Positions 1-6,098 of a stretch of DNA of 8,299 bases are shown piece after piece. Every line of letters begins with the position of its first letter. The first letter of the stretch is position 1. The DNA is from an uncultured Roseburia sp. (GTDB lineage: Bacteria > Bacillota > Clostridia > Lachnospirales > Lachnospiraceae): contig CAKRLC010000111.1 in the NCBI GenBank assembly GCA_934358955.1, positions 1 to 8,299 of the forward strand. Reading direction: 5' to 3'. The translations under genes and the position numbers were made by a program. The notes under the pieces were generated by a model. It ran no database searches. It was not told where the DNA came from and was given only the letters and a program-made list of their open reading frames with translations.

Positions 1-75
1 GCTCGCACAGGCGGGCTGAGAGTAAGCGGATGCTTTAACCCGGAACCTGATTTGGATAATGCCAACGTAGGGAGA
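1..75 (+). promoter_or_regulatory. TPP (THI-element) riboswitch aptamer, 5' end truncated by the window
   Basis: The conserved thi-box landmarks are present in order: CTGAGA at 16-21, a variable helix, ACCCGG at 38-43, ACCTGAT at 45-51, GGATAATGCC at 54-63 and AACGTAGGGA at 64-73. The 5' strand of helix P1 and the start of P2 lie upstream of the window. TPP riboswitches bind thiamin pyrophosphate in the nascent mRNA and reduce expression of thiamin synthesis and transport genes. The salvage operon directly downstream, with a terminator hairpin between, fits transcriptional control. Confidence 0.95.
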
Positions 76-101
76 TATGGATCACAAGAGTGTTTTTTGT
101 G

Positions 102-136
102 TGCAGGAATCTTTAGTTGGGTTCCTGCATTTTTTA
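102..136 (+). terminator. Riboswitch expression-platform terminator
   Basis: TGCAGGAA at 102-109 pairs perfectly with TTCCTGCA at 122-129, and wobble and GC pairs extend the stem inward to about 11 bp. The loop is 113-118. Six T residues (130-135) follow, which is the form of an intrinsic terminator. It lies about 27 nt after the aptamer and ahead of thiE, so it is read as the OFF-state terminator when TPP is bound. The competing antiterminator was not worked out, because part of P1 is outside the window. Confidence 0.85.
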
Positions 137-139
137 CTT

Positions 140-276
140 TATAAGATTCGAGTGCTAAACGGTCTGCATCTTAGTTTAGAATATCAAATTGCACAAAGAG
201 AAACTTTCCATATTTCTTTTGTGCAATTTGCCAATAAAGGTTATGATGCAGACCTTTTGACACCCGGATTCTTATA
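140..276. repeat. 137-nt imperfect palindrome, MITE- or REP-like element
   Basis: Arms 140-203 and 213-276 are inverted copies separated by a 9-nt centre. Perfectly matching blocks are TATAAGA/TCTTATA (140-146 with 270-276), GGTCTGCATC with GATGCAGACC (161-170 with 246-255), and CAAATTGCACAAA with TTTGTGCAATTTG (185-197 with 218-230). About three quarters of arm positions are identical. Both ends carry TA, which could be a TA target duplication. The element abuts the riboswitch terminator and stops 36 nt before thiE, so the operon mRNA must pass through it. No transposase is encoded. Its identity as a non-autonomous mobile repeat is inferred from form only. Confidence 0.7.
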
Positions 277-312
277 GAAAATTTCGAAGATGAAATAACA
301 GAGGCGAATAGC

Positions 313-954
313 ATGAATATCACAAGAGAACAGTTAAAATTATATGCAGTGACAGACCGAACCTGGCTTGGCAATGAGACTTTATACGAACAGGTGGAAA
401 AAGCTTTAAAAGGCGGAGTTACTCTTGTACAGCTTCGCGAAAAAGAGCTTGATGAGGAAACCTTTGAAAAAGAAGGACGTGAATTACTAGAGCTCTGTCA
501 TCGGTATCATGTACCACTTATCATCAATGACAATGTGGCACTGGCAAAAAAAATCAATGCAGACGGCGTTCATATCGGACAGTCTGATATGGAAATGCAG
601 CATGCAAGAGAGCTTCTTGGCGCCGACAAGATCATCGGCGTAACCGCTAAAACGGTAGAACAGGCAAAGGCTGCACAGGTGGCCGGAGCGGATTATCTCG
701 GAAGCGGAGCTGTTTTCGGAACAAGTACGAAAGCAGATGCAAAACCAATGGAGCTGGCATTGTTTCAGAAAATCTGCGAAAGTGTTGAAATACCGGTCGT
801 AGCGATCGGAGGGATCAGCGGAGATAATGTCCTGCAATTAAAAGGAAGAAAAATGGCAGGTATCGCAGTTGTCAGTGGTATTTTTGCATGCGAAGACATT
901 GAAAAAGGAACAGCAGAACTGTTAGAAAAAGTAAACAGTATCATAGAACAATAA
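313..954 (+). CDS. thiE: Thiamine-phosphate synthase (ThiE)
   Basis: ThiE is a cytoplasmic TIM-barrel enzyme that joins HMP pyrophosphate and thiazole phosphate into thiamin monophosphate, releasing pyrophosphate. The 213-residue protein has the usual family length. Visible motifs are QLREKE (40-45), INDN (71-74), DGVHIGQSD (84-92), SGAVFGTSTK (131-140), VAIGGI (163-168) and GIAVVSGIF (183-191), covering the pyrophosphate/Mg and thiazole-phosphate binding loops. The ATG at 313 follows a modest GAGG at 302-305. It is the first gene after the TPP riboswitch and is expected to be repressed by TPP. It is followed by a 144-nt spacer before thiD, longer than the other joins in this operon. Confidence 0.96.
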   Translation: MNITREQLKLYAVTDRTWLGNETLYEQVEKALKGGVTLVQLREKELDEETFEKEGRELLELCHRYHVPLIINDNVALAKKINADGVHIGQSDMEMQHARELLGADKIIGVTAKTVEQAKAAQVAGADYLGSGAVFGTSTKADAKPMELALFQKICESVEIPVVAIGGISGDNVLQLKGRKMAGIAVVSGIFACEDIEKGTAELLEKVNSIIEQ

Positions 955-963
955 AGTTTATTC

Positions 964-1053
964 ATTTGTCCTGGTTATATAGATATTATACGAGTAGGAC
1001 AGAATAAGATAAATGCATAGCGGCAGATTGGGGGCACCACCTTAGGTCGCTAT
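964..1053 (+). other. Two stem-loops in the thiE-thiD spacer, function unknown
   Basis: The 144-nt gap between thiE and thiD holds two hairpins. The first pairs TGTCCT (967-972) with AGGACA (996-1001). The second pairs ATAGCG (1017-1022) with CGCTAT (1048-1053), extended by GC/GG wobble-type pairs, and its interior is a GC-rich stretch (GGGGGCACCACC, 1030-1041) that stands out from the AT-rich surroundings. No T-tract follows either stem, so neither looks like a terminator. They could be mRNA processing or stability elements, or a degenerate leader. No known riboswitch consensus was recognised. Confidence 0.45.
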
Positions 1054-1098
1054 ATAAAATTAATGCAGATAACATAATAGATAAGGAGGACTGACTAT

Positions 1099-1902
1099 AT
1101 GTACACAGCATTAACAATCGCTGGAAGTGATTCCAGTGGAGGCGCCGGCATCCAGGCAGATATTAAGACAATGACCGCAAACCGCGTTTACGCGATGAGT
1201 GCGATCACGGCTTTGACTGCTCAGAATACAACCGGCGTAACAGATATTATGGAGGTAACTCCAAAGTTTTTGGCAGAGCAGCTGGATAGTATTTTTACGG
1301 ATATCCATCCGGATGCAATTAAAACAGGAATGGTTTCTTCCAGTGAATTGATCGAGACGATCGCAGCAAAATTAACAGAGTATCATGCAAAAAATATTGT
1401 TGTAGATCCTGTTATGGTAGCAACCAGCGGCGCAAGACTGATCAGTGAAGAAGCAATCAGCACATTGAAAAGTAAATTACTGCCTCTTGCAACTGTTATT
1501 ACACCAAATATCCCGGAAGCAGAAGTACTTTCCGGTATGGAGATAAAGACAGAAGCAGATATGGAAAAAGCAGCAGAAGTCATTTGTGATACGTTAGGAT
1601 GCTCTGTTTTATTAAAAGGCGGACATCAGTTAAATGACGCGAATGATCTTCTTTTCCAGAAAGGAAAAGAACCGGTATGGTTCCATGGAAAACGGATTGA
1701 TAATCCGAATACACATGGAACGGGGTGTACGCTTTCCTCGGCGATCGCATCAAATCTTGCAAAAGGACGTGATTTAGAAACTTCCGTCCGCTATGCAAAA
1801 AATTATATTTCCGGTGCGCTTGCAGCCATGCTTGACCTTGGAAAAGGAAGCGGACCAATGAATCATGCATTCGCAATTGAAGGAGAGTATACAAATGAAT
1901 AA
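1099..1902 (+). CDS. thiD: Hydroxymethylpyrimidine/phosphomethylpyrimidine kinase (ThiD)
   Basis: ThiD is a ribokinase-fold kinase that phosphorylates HMP to HMP-P and then HMP-PP, the pyrimidine substrate of ThiE. At 267 residues it has the normal single-domain length and is not fused to ThiE or a TenA domain. Seen motifs are AGSDSSGGAGIQAD (8-21, substrate site), DPVM (103-106), TPNIPEAE (135-142), LKGGH (172-176), the ATP/anion-hole motif NTHGTGCT (204-211, Cys210) and GKGSGPMNH (248-256). A strong AGGAGG (1084-1089) precedes the ATG by 9 nt. The last 8 nt overlap the start of cytX, indicating translational coupling. With cytX next door it probably handles salvaged HMP. Confidence 0.96.
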   Translation: MYTALTIAGSDSSGGAGIQADIKTMTANRVYAMSAITALTAQNTTGVTDIMEVTPKFLAEQLDSIFTDIHPDAIKTGMVSSSELIETIAAKLTEYHAKNIVVDPVMVATSGARLISEEAISTLKSKLLPLATVITPNIPEAEVLSGMEIKTEADMEKAAEVICDTLGCSVLLKGGHQLNDANDLLFQKGKEPVWFHGKRIDNPNTHGTGCTLSSAIASNLAKGRDLETSVRYAKNYISGALAAMLDLGKGSGPMNHAFAIEGEYTNE

Positions 1903-3076
1903 AAAAACATCTGTTTTTTCAAACAGCCTGATCTGGTTTGGCGCAGGCGTTTCTCTTGCCGAGATTCTGACAGGTACCTATTTTGCACCGCTTGGTTTTG
2001 GTAAAGCGATGGCAGCAATCCTGCTCGGACATCTGATCGGAGGAGTGATGATGTTTGCAGCAGGAATGATCGGAGCGCGCGAAGAAAAAAGTGCAATGGA
2101 AACAGTAAAGATGAGCTTTGGTGAAAAGGGAAGTCTTTTGTTTGCCGTTTTAAATGTACTTCAGCTTGTAGGCTGGACTGCCATTATGATTTATGATGGT
2201 GCACTTGCGGCAGACGGTATGCTGCATACAGGAATCCTTGTCTGGGCAGTTGTGATCGGAGTCCTTATTTTAATCTGGATCCTGATCGGACTGACCAATC
2301 TTGGAAAACTTAACACTGTCGCAATGACAGCGTTATTCATCCTGTCACTGGTACTGTTTAAAGTGATTTTCTTTGGAGCAGGAGATATGCCGGCAATCGT
2401 GGATGATGGAAGCCTTTCTTTTGGCGCTGCGGTTGAACTTGCTGTTGCTATGCCATTATCCTGGCTGCCATTGATCAGTGATTATACACGAGAAGCGGAA
2501 AAACCATTTGCAGCGACATTATCAAGCGTTCTTGTCTATAGCATCGTCAGCATTTTTATGTATACGATCGGAATGGGCGCTGCAGCGATTACAGGAGAGT
2601 ATGATATTGCACAGATCATGTTAAAAACAGGATTTGGTGTGGTAGGTCTTTTGATCATCGTATTCTCAACGGTTACAACTACTTTTTTGGATGCATACTC
2701 CGCAGGTGTTTCCTGTGTTTCCATTTCTGAAAAAATCCCGGAAAAATGGGCGGCGGTTGTCGTAACTGTGATCGGAACAATTGCGGCGATTATTTATCCA
2801 ATGGATAATATCACAGATTTTCTGTATCTGATCGGTTCTGTATTTGCACCGATGATCGCGGTACAGATCGCAGACTATTTTATCCTGAAAAAAGCAGATT
2901 CTATGGGAAAAGCATTCCAGTGGAGAAATCTGGGCGTATGGCTTGTTGGATTTGTTCTTTATCGTATTTTAATGCATGTGGATACACCGGTAGGAAATAC
3001 CCTTCCGGATATGGTGCTCACAGTGATTCTCTGCCTGATTGTGGAAAAAATTGCAGAAGCAGTAAAGAAAAACTAG
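1895..3076 (+). CDS. cytX: Hydroxymethylpyrimidine transporter CytX (NCS1 family)
   Basis: This is a polytopic membrane permease of the nucleobase:cation symporter-1 family. CytX members are associated with thiamin riboswitches and are predicted to import HMP. The 393-residue protein is almost wholly hydrophobic helices, roughly 11-12, and opens with the family's N-terminal pattern: WFGAGVSLAEILTGTYFAP (residues 14-32), then a small-residue helix with GHLIGG (45-50). WLPLISDYTRE (190-200) matches the conserved NCS1 loop. The start at 1895 was chosen because GGAG (1882-1885) sits 9 nt upstream. An in-frame ATG at 1865 would add 10 residues, lies deep inside thiD and has no good ribosome site. 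Substrate assignment comes from family and context. Confidence 0.9.
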   Translation: MNKKTSVFSNSLIWFGAGVSLAEILTGTYFAPLGFGKAMAAILLGHLIGGVMMFAAGMIGAREEKSAMETVKMSFGEKGSLLFAVLNVLQLVGWTAIMIYDGALAADGMLHTGILVWAVVIGVLILIWILIGLTNLGKLNTVAMTALFILSLVLFKVIFFGAGDMPAIVDDGSLSFGAAVELAVAMPLSWLPLISDYTREAEKPFAATLSSVLVYSIVSIFMYTIGMGAAAITGEYDIAQIMLKTGFGVVGLLIIVFSTVTTTFLDAYSAGVSCVSISEKIPEKWAAVVVTVIGTIAAIIYPMDNITDFLYLIGSVFAPMIAVQIADYFILKKADSMGKAFQWRNLGVWLVGFVLYRILMHVDTPVGNTLPDMVLTVILCLIVEKIAEAVKKN

Positions 3077-3129
3077 AATCTGTCTTATTGGAAACACATC
3101 AGAATACTCATTTTTGAATAAGACAGATT
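3077..3129 (+). other. Perfect 13-bp stem-loop between cytX and thiW
   Basis: AATCTGTCTTATT (3077-3089) is the exact reverse complement of AATAAGACAGATT (3117-3129), with a 27-nt loop. The left arm begins right after the cytX stop codon, and the right arm ends 8 nt before the thiW ribosome binding site. There is no T-tract, so it is not a standard terminator. An mRNA-stability or partial-attenuation element that sets the transporter gene ratio is a reasonable inference. Confidence 0.6.
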
Positions 3130-3149
3130 TCGGAAATGAGGAGAACAGA

Positions 3150-3662
3150 ATGAAAAAATCTAACTTGAAAAAATTAACAGTAACCGCTATCATGGCAGCA
3201 GTCGCAGTGGTAGGAAGTTTATTTTCCTTCCCTGTATTTGGATCTAAATGTGCACCGGTACAGCATCTGGTCAATGTGTTATGTGCAGTAACAGTCGGAC
3301 CATGGTGGGGACTGGCACAGGCATTTATTGCATCATTGATCCGAAACCTTCTCGGACTTGGAAGCCCGCTTGCTTTCCCAGGAAGTATGTGTGGTGCTCT
3401 GCTTGGAGGTCTGCTTTATAAATATGGCAAAAAACTTCCATTTGCATATATCGGTGAAGTGATCGGAACTGGTATTATTGGAGGTATGCTTTCTTACCCT
3501 GTAGCATATCTGGTTATGGGAAACAAAGCTGCTGCATTATTTACATTCGTTGTTCCATTCCTGATCAGCACCTGTGGCGGAACGATCATTGCAATGATCA
3601 TCACACTGCCTATGAAAAAATCAGGTATGTTAGGAAAAATGAAAGATAGTTTAGAAGAGTAA
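3150..3662 (+). CDS. thiW: ThiW, substrate-binding (S) component of an ECF thiazole transporter
   Basis: ThiW proteins are small integral membrane S components of energy-coupling factor transporters. They are found under TPP riboswitches and are predicted to take up the thiazole moiety (HET). The 170-residue protein has about five or six hydrophobic segments. Its conserved-looking stretch runs from FPVFGSKCAPVQHLVNVL (27-44) through the glycine-rich region PGSMCGALLGGLLYKYG (77-93). The N-terminal MKKSNLKKLT is basic and short. The ATG at 3150 has GAGGAG (3138-3143) 6 nt upstream; an in-frame ATG at 3114 lies inside the preceding hairpin loop and lacks a ribosome site. The shared ATPase and T subunits (EcfA, EcfA', EcfT) are not in the window. 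Confidence 0.9.
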   Translation: MKKSNLKKLTVTAIMAAVAVVGSLFSFPVFGSKCAPVQHLVNVLCAVTVGPWWGLAQAFIASLIRNLLGLGSPLAFPGSMCGALLGGLLYKYGKKLPFAYIGEVIGTGIIGGMLSYPVAYLVMGNKAAALFTFVVPFLISTCGGTIIAMIITLPMKKSGMLGKMKDSLEE

Positions 3663-3676
3663 ACGTTATTTTATGT

Positions 3677-3709
3677 AAAAGAAAACCGGCATTGCCGGTT
3701 TTTCTTTTG
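3677..3709 (+). terminator. Intrinsic terminator of the thiE-thiD-cytX-thiW operon
   Basis: AAAAGAAAACCGGC (3677-3690) pairs with GCCGGTTTTTCTTTT (3694-3708) around a 3-nt ATT loop. The GC core is CCGGC/GCCGG, followed directly by T-rich sequence. The A-rich upstream flank could also let it act on minus-strand transcripts, but no convergent gene is seen. It separates the riboswitch operon from the PPC-thiM unit. Confidence 0.92.
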
Positions 3710-3745
3710 TTAGGCTTGAAAAGTTATTCAAAATGCCTCATTATG

Positions 3746-3775
3746 TTGTTGTAAACGATAGTGTTTGCTTATACT
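3746..3775 (+). promoter_or_regulatory. Candidate sigma-A promoter for the PPC-thiM unit
   Basis: TTGTTG (3746-3751) and TATACT (3770-3775) are separated by 18 bp, downstream of the thiW terminator and 43 nt ahead of the PPC gene start. The -10 is one base from consensus and the -35 is weak. A new promoter is expected here because the upstream operon is closed by a strong terminator. Confidence 0.45.
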
Positions 3776-3817
3776 TTAGAAAGAATGTTAGACCTTAAAT
3801 TTTATTATGGAGGAAAT

Positions 3818-4243
3818 ATGGATTATAGAAGATTTGGAAATAAAGTAGTACTTCGGGTTGACAGAGGAGAAGAAGTCATTGAGACGATCACAAAAGTATG
3901 TGAAAAAGAAAAAATCGGTCTGGCATCTGTGACCGGTATCGGAGCAGCAGACTATGCTCTGATGGGGCTTTATGATATAGAAAAACAGCAGTTTAACAGT
4001 ACGGAATTAAAATGTCCGCTGGAGATCACTTCGCTTGTTGGGAATATTACAACGATGGATGGGGCAGTTTATCAGCATATCCATATTAATGTGGCAGATT
4101 CAAATGGCAAGGTGTATGGTGGTCATTTAAAAGAGACGGTGATCAGTGGCACGGCAGAGATTGTGATCGATGTGATTGACGGAGAAGTCGGAAGAGAGAA
4201 AGATTCCGTGACCGGAACAGGACTGAATCTGTTTTCTTTTTGA
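3818..4243 (+). CDS. PPC/DUF296 domain protein
   Basis: The 141-residue protein is a stand-alone PPC (plants and prokaryotes conserved, DUF296) domain. The family forms trimers, and some members bind metal or, in plants, sit beside AT-hooks; bacterial roles are mostly unassigned. Here FGNKVVLRVDRGEEVIETI (6-24) is the typical opening, VTGIGAADYALMGLYD (38-53) follows, and His87, His89 and His103 (in HIHINVADSNGKVYGGHL) could form the metal site seen in family structures. No AT-hook or other DNA-binding motif is present. The ATG at 3818 follows GGAGG by 4 nt, slightly close, and gives the standard N-terminus; the in-frame GTG at 3761 lacks a ribosome site. It ends 65 nt before thiM with no terminator between, so the two are likely co-transcribed. 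Confidence 0.88.
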   Translation: MDYRRFGNKVVLRVDRGEEVIETITKVCEKEKIGLASVTGIGAADYALMGLYDIEKQQFNSTELKCPLEITSLVGNITTMDGAVYQHIHINVADSNGKVYGGHLKETVISGTAEIVIDVIDGEVGREKDSVTGTGLNLFSF

Positions 4244-4250
4244 AAGAATC

Positions 4251-4277
4251 CCAAACATTCGATAGGATGATGTTTGG
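4251..4277 (+). other. Short stem-loop between the PPC gene and thiM
   Basis: CCAAACAT (4251-4258) is the exact reverse complement of ATGTTTGG (4270-4277), with an 11-nt loop. It lies 8 nt after the PPC gene stop codon and upstream of the chosen thiM start. There is no T-tract. It argues against thiM starting at the in-frame ATGs at 4267 and 4270, which would lie within the hairpin. Confidence 0.4.
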
Positions 4278-4308
4278 AACAAAGAATAGAAACGAAAAAA
4301 GAGTAGAA

Positions 4309-5121
4309 ATGAGAAACATGAAAGCGATAGCAGATTATATAGCAGAGCTATATGAAAAAATACAAAAAGAGCGGCCAATCATTCACTGCATTACAAATGC
4401 GGTCACAGTAAATGATTGTGCTAATATTTTACTGGCAGCTGGTGCGTCACCTACGATGGCGCATCATCCAATGGAAGTGGAAGAAATCACTGCAGGTACA
4501 AAGGCACTGATTTGTAACTTTGGCGCGATTGCTGATTATGAAGCAATGGAAAAAGCAGGTGTGACAGCACACAGATTAGGACATGCGATCATCATTGACC
4601 CTGTAGGAGTATCAGGTTCCGGCTATCGGCGGGAAAAATGTCAGGCATTGATCGAAAAAATCCATCCGACCTGCATCAGAGGAAATTATTCAGAGATCCG
4701 TGCACTGATCGAACATTGCAGTACGGTTACAGGGGTTGACTCTAAGGATAAAAGTCTGGATGTGAAAGCCATGGAACAATTTGCGAAAGCATACGATATG
4801 ATCGTGATCGCTTCGGGTGAAAAAGATCTGATCACGGACGGAAAAATTACTTATGTCTGTGAAAATGGAGATGCAAAAATGGCCAGGATCACAGGAAGCG
4901 GATGCATGTCATCGGTGATGCTCGGAGCATTTTTGGGAATGGACGTATCAGCAGAAAGTGCGGCGGCATGCTGCTCTTTTGTAGGGATTGCAGGAGAACT
5001 TGCAGCAGAAAAAACAGATGCGTGTGCGGGAGGCACAATGACATTCCGCAACTATTTTATCGATGAAATTTCACTGATGACACCGGAAAAATGTAAGAGG
5101 TGCAGAGTATATGAAAAATAA
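4309..5121 (+). CDS. thiM: Hydroxyethylthiazole kinase (ThiM)
   Basis: ThiM phosphorylates 4-methyl-5-hydroxyethylthiazole (HET), giving the thiazole phosphate that ThiE joins to HMP-PP; it completes the salvage route with ThiW and ThiD. From the ATG at 4309 the protein is 270 residues, the usual length. Motifs are PIIHCITN (23-30), GASPTM (45-50), IDPVGVSGSGYRR (96-108), RGNYSEI (124-130), ITGSGCM (194-200, catalytic-position Cys199) and GGTMTFRNYFID (241-252). The start is uncertain: 4318 is an equally weak alternative, neither has a strong ribosome site (GAG at 4301-4303), and the frame is open to a TTG at 4240. A Cys-containing tail (KCKRC, 261-265) is a small oddity. No riboswitch precedes this unit, unlike the thiE operon. 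Confidence 0.94.
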   Translation: MRNMKAIADYIAELYEKIQKERPIIHCITNAVTVNDCANILLAAGASPTMAHHPMEVEEITAGTKALICNFGAIADYEAMEKAGVTAHRLGHAIIIDPVGVSGSGYRREKCQALIEKIHPTCIRGNYSEIRALIEHCSTVTGVDSKDKSLDVKAMEQFAKAYDMIVIASGEKDLITDGKITYVCENGDAKMARITGSGCMSSVMLGAFLGMDVSAESAAACCSFVGIAGELAAEKTDACAGGTMTFRNYFIDEISLMTPEKCKRCRVYEK

Positions 5122-5193
5122 ATGTTTCATACCTGTGAAAAATGAATAATATATACAAAAAAATATCTGAATGGAATAAAAAAATCATAAAAA

Positions 5194-5230
5194 TTGAACT
5201 ATTATATCAAATAAAAATTTATGATATAGT
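5194..5230 (+). promoter_or_regulatory. Weak candidate promoter ahead of the 5244 hairpin
   Basis: TTGAAC (5194-5199) lies 20 bp from TATGAT (5220-5225), which overlaps TATAGT (5225-5230). Both -10 boxes are good, but the spacing is long and no alternative -35 is convincing. If used, it would yield a very short leader reaching the hairpin at 5244. The surrounding sequence is very AT-rich, so chance matches are likely. Confidence 0.3.
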
Positions 5231-5243
5231 ATGTTCACGACGT

Positions 5244-5288
5244 GCAGCTGGACAGCGATCGCAAAGATTGTTGTCCGGTTGCTTTTTT
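5244..5288 (+). terminator. 17-bp intrinsic terminator after thiM, or attenuator before the DUF2798 gene
   Basis: Left arm 5244-5260 pairs along its whole length with right arm 5266-5282 (13 Watson-Crick and 4 G-U pairs) around a 5-nt GCAAA loop. TTTTTT follows at 5283-5288. This is a textbook intrinsic terminator. It lies 122 nt after the thiM stop and 72 nt before the next gene. It may simply end the PPC-thiM transcript. If the promoter-like sequence just upstream is real, it would instead attenuate the following gene. Confidence 0.88.
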
Positions 5289-5360
5289 GTGTAACAGGGA
5301 ACTGCGTTTCTATTACATAAAAAATATTTATAGAAAAATTTGAAAAGAGGAGAAAAAAAT

Positions 5361-5876
5361 ATGCCAAAAACAAAATTACAGGAAGTTGTATTTACTATTT
5401 TAATGGTATTTGTCATGGTTTATGCCATGATCTGCTACAACATTGCACTGAACATAGGGGGAATGAAAAATATTGTTTTCCTGAGTGCCTTTCATGAACT
5501 TGTGATCATGGGACCGATTGCTTTTATTTTGGATTTCTTTTTCTACGGAAGTCTTTCGAAAAAGCTTGCATTCCGCATTGTGACACCAGGAGTGGATAAG
5601 CCAATCATGCTCATTTTAGCAATCTCATCCATTACCGTATGTCTGATGTGTCCGACCATGAGTTTTTTTGCAACCTTATTATTTAAAAATGCAGGAAAAG
5701 AATTTATTGCAGTCTGGGTTGAAACGACAGCTTTGAATTTCCCGATGGCATTTTTCTGGCAGATCTTTTTTGCAGGTCCGCTTGTCCGTGCAATCTTTGG
5801 AATGATTTTTAAAGAAAAAGAAACGCAGGTCATGATGGAAGAGACAGAATATTTAGAAGGTGGAGAAGCAAGATAA
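5361..5876 (+). CDS. Four-helix membrane protein with two DUF2798-like halves
   Basis: The 171-residue protein has four hydrophobic segments at about 9-29, 40-63, 82-107 and 121-148, with no signal peptidase site. It appears to be an internal duplication. Each half has a first helix ending in a small polar loop, then a second helix beginning Hx/Ex and containing a Pro (FHELVIMGPIAF at 44-55; VETTALNFPMAFF at 120-132) and closing with SLSKKL or GPLVRAI. This is the pattern of DUF2798 proteins, whose function is unknown. The C-terminus is acidic and cytoplasmic-looking. The ATG at 5361 has AGAGGAG (5346-5352) 8 nt upstream. It is flanked by a terminator and a separate guaA promoter, so it is likely a single-gene unit. 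The DUF assignment is from memory of the family pattern. Confidence 0.75.
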   Translation: MPKTKLQEVVFTILMVFVMVYAMICYNIALNIGGMKNIVFLSAFHELVIMGPIAFILDFFFYGSLSKKLAFRIVTPGVDKPIMLILAISSITVCLMCPTMSFFATLLFKNAGKEFIAVWVETTALNFPMAFFWQIFFAGPLVRAIFGMIFKEKETQVMMEETEYLEGGEAR

Positions 5877-6003
5877 GATTTAAAAATCTGTGTGAGTGAA
5901 AATGTTATTTTATGAAATAAATCAGATGCTTTACAATGGTAGAATTCGTAAATTTGAATAGCTTTTTTTAAAAAATAAGGAATAATTTCTATATAATTAG
6001 CTC

Positions 6004-6032
6004 TTGTTATTGAGAAACTCGTACTTTATAAT
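6004..6032 (+). promoter_or_regulatory. Sigma-A promoter of guaA
   Basis: TTGTTA (6004-6009) and a perfect TATAAT (6027-6032) are separated by 17 bp. A T7A6 tract at 5963-5975 lies upstream. Transcription should begin near 6039, giving a leader of about 120 nt. A second TATAAT at 5992-5997 has no fitting -35. Confidence 0.75.
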
Positions 6033-6047
6033 AAGAATATTATAGGA

Positions 6048-6098
6048 TGCATCTGTAAAAGTGGAGAATTATTTGTGATAAATACCGTGAAAGATGCA
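6048..6098 (+). promoter_or_regulatory. Hairpin in the guaA 5' leader
   Basis: TGCATCT (6048-6054) pairs with AGATGCA (6092-6098), and within it TATTT (6070-6074) can pair with AAATA (6080-6084). The stem begins about 9 nt after the predicted transcription start. No T-tract follows, so this is not a terminator. The conserved core bases of the purine riboswitch are not present. Guanine-nucleotide control of guaA leaders is plausible, but this element was not recognised. Confidence 0.45.

Noticed and set aside
77..374. Short open frames on both strands across the palindrome before thiE
   Set aside because: Their translations look similar to each other only because the DNA is an inverted repeat, and they overlap the terminator or the thiE start.
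1091..1098. Shared CTGACTAT before the ATGs of thiD and guaA (also at 6154-6161)
   Set aside because: An 8-base match near two start codons is short and there is no third copy; treated as chance or common initiation-region composition.
1865..1894. Ten-residue N-terminal extension of CytX
   Set aside because: The ATG at 1895 has a well-placed GGAG; the extension lies within thiD and has no ribosome site.
3750..3763. Catabolite-response (cre)-like site TGTAAACGATAGTG
   Set aside because: The left half fits the consensus but the right half fails at its last three positions; too weak to claim, though it lies between the -35 and -10 of the PPC promoter candidate.
4240..4308. Longer thiM N-terminus starting at TTG 4240 or ATG 4267/4270
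   Set aside because: It would overlap the PPC gene stop or the 4251-4277 hairpin, adds residues without family counterpart and lacks a ribosome site.
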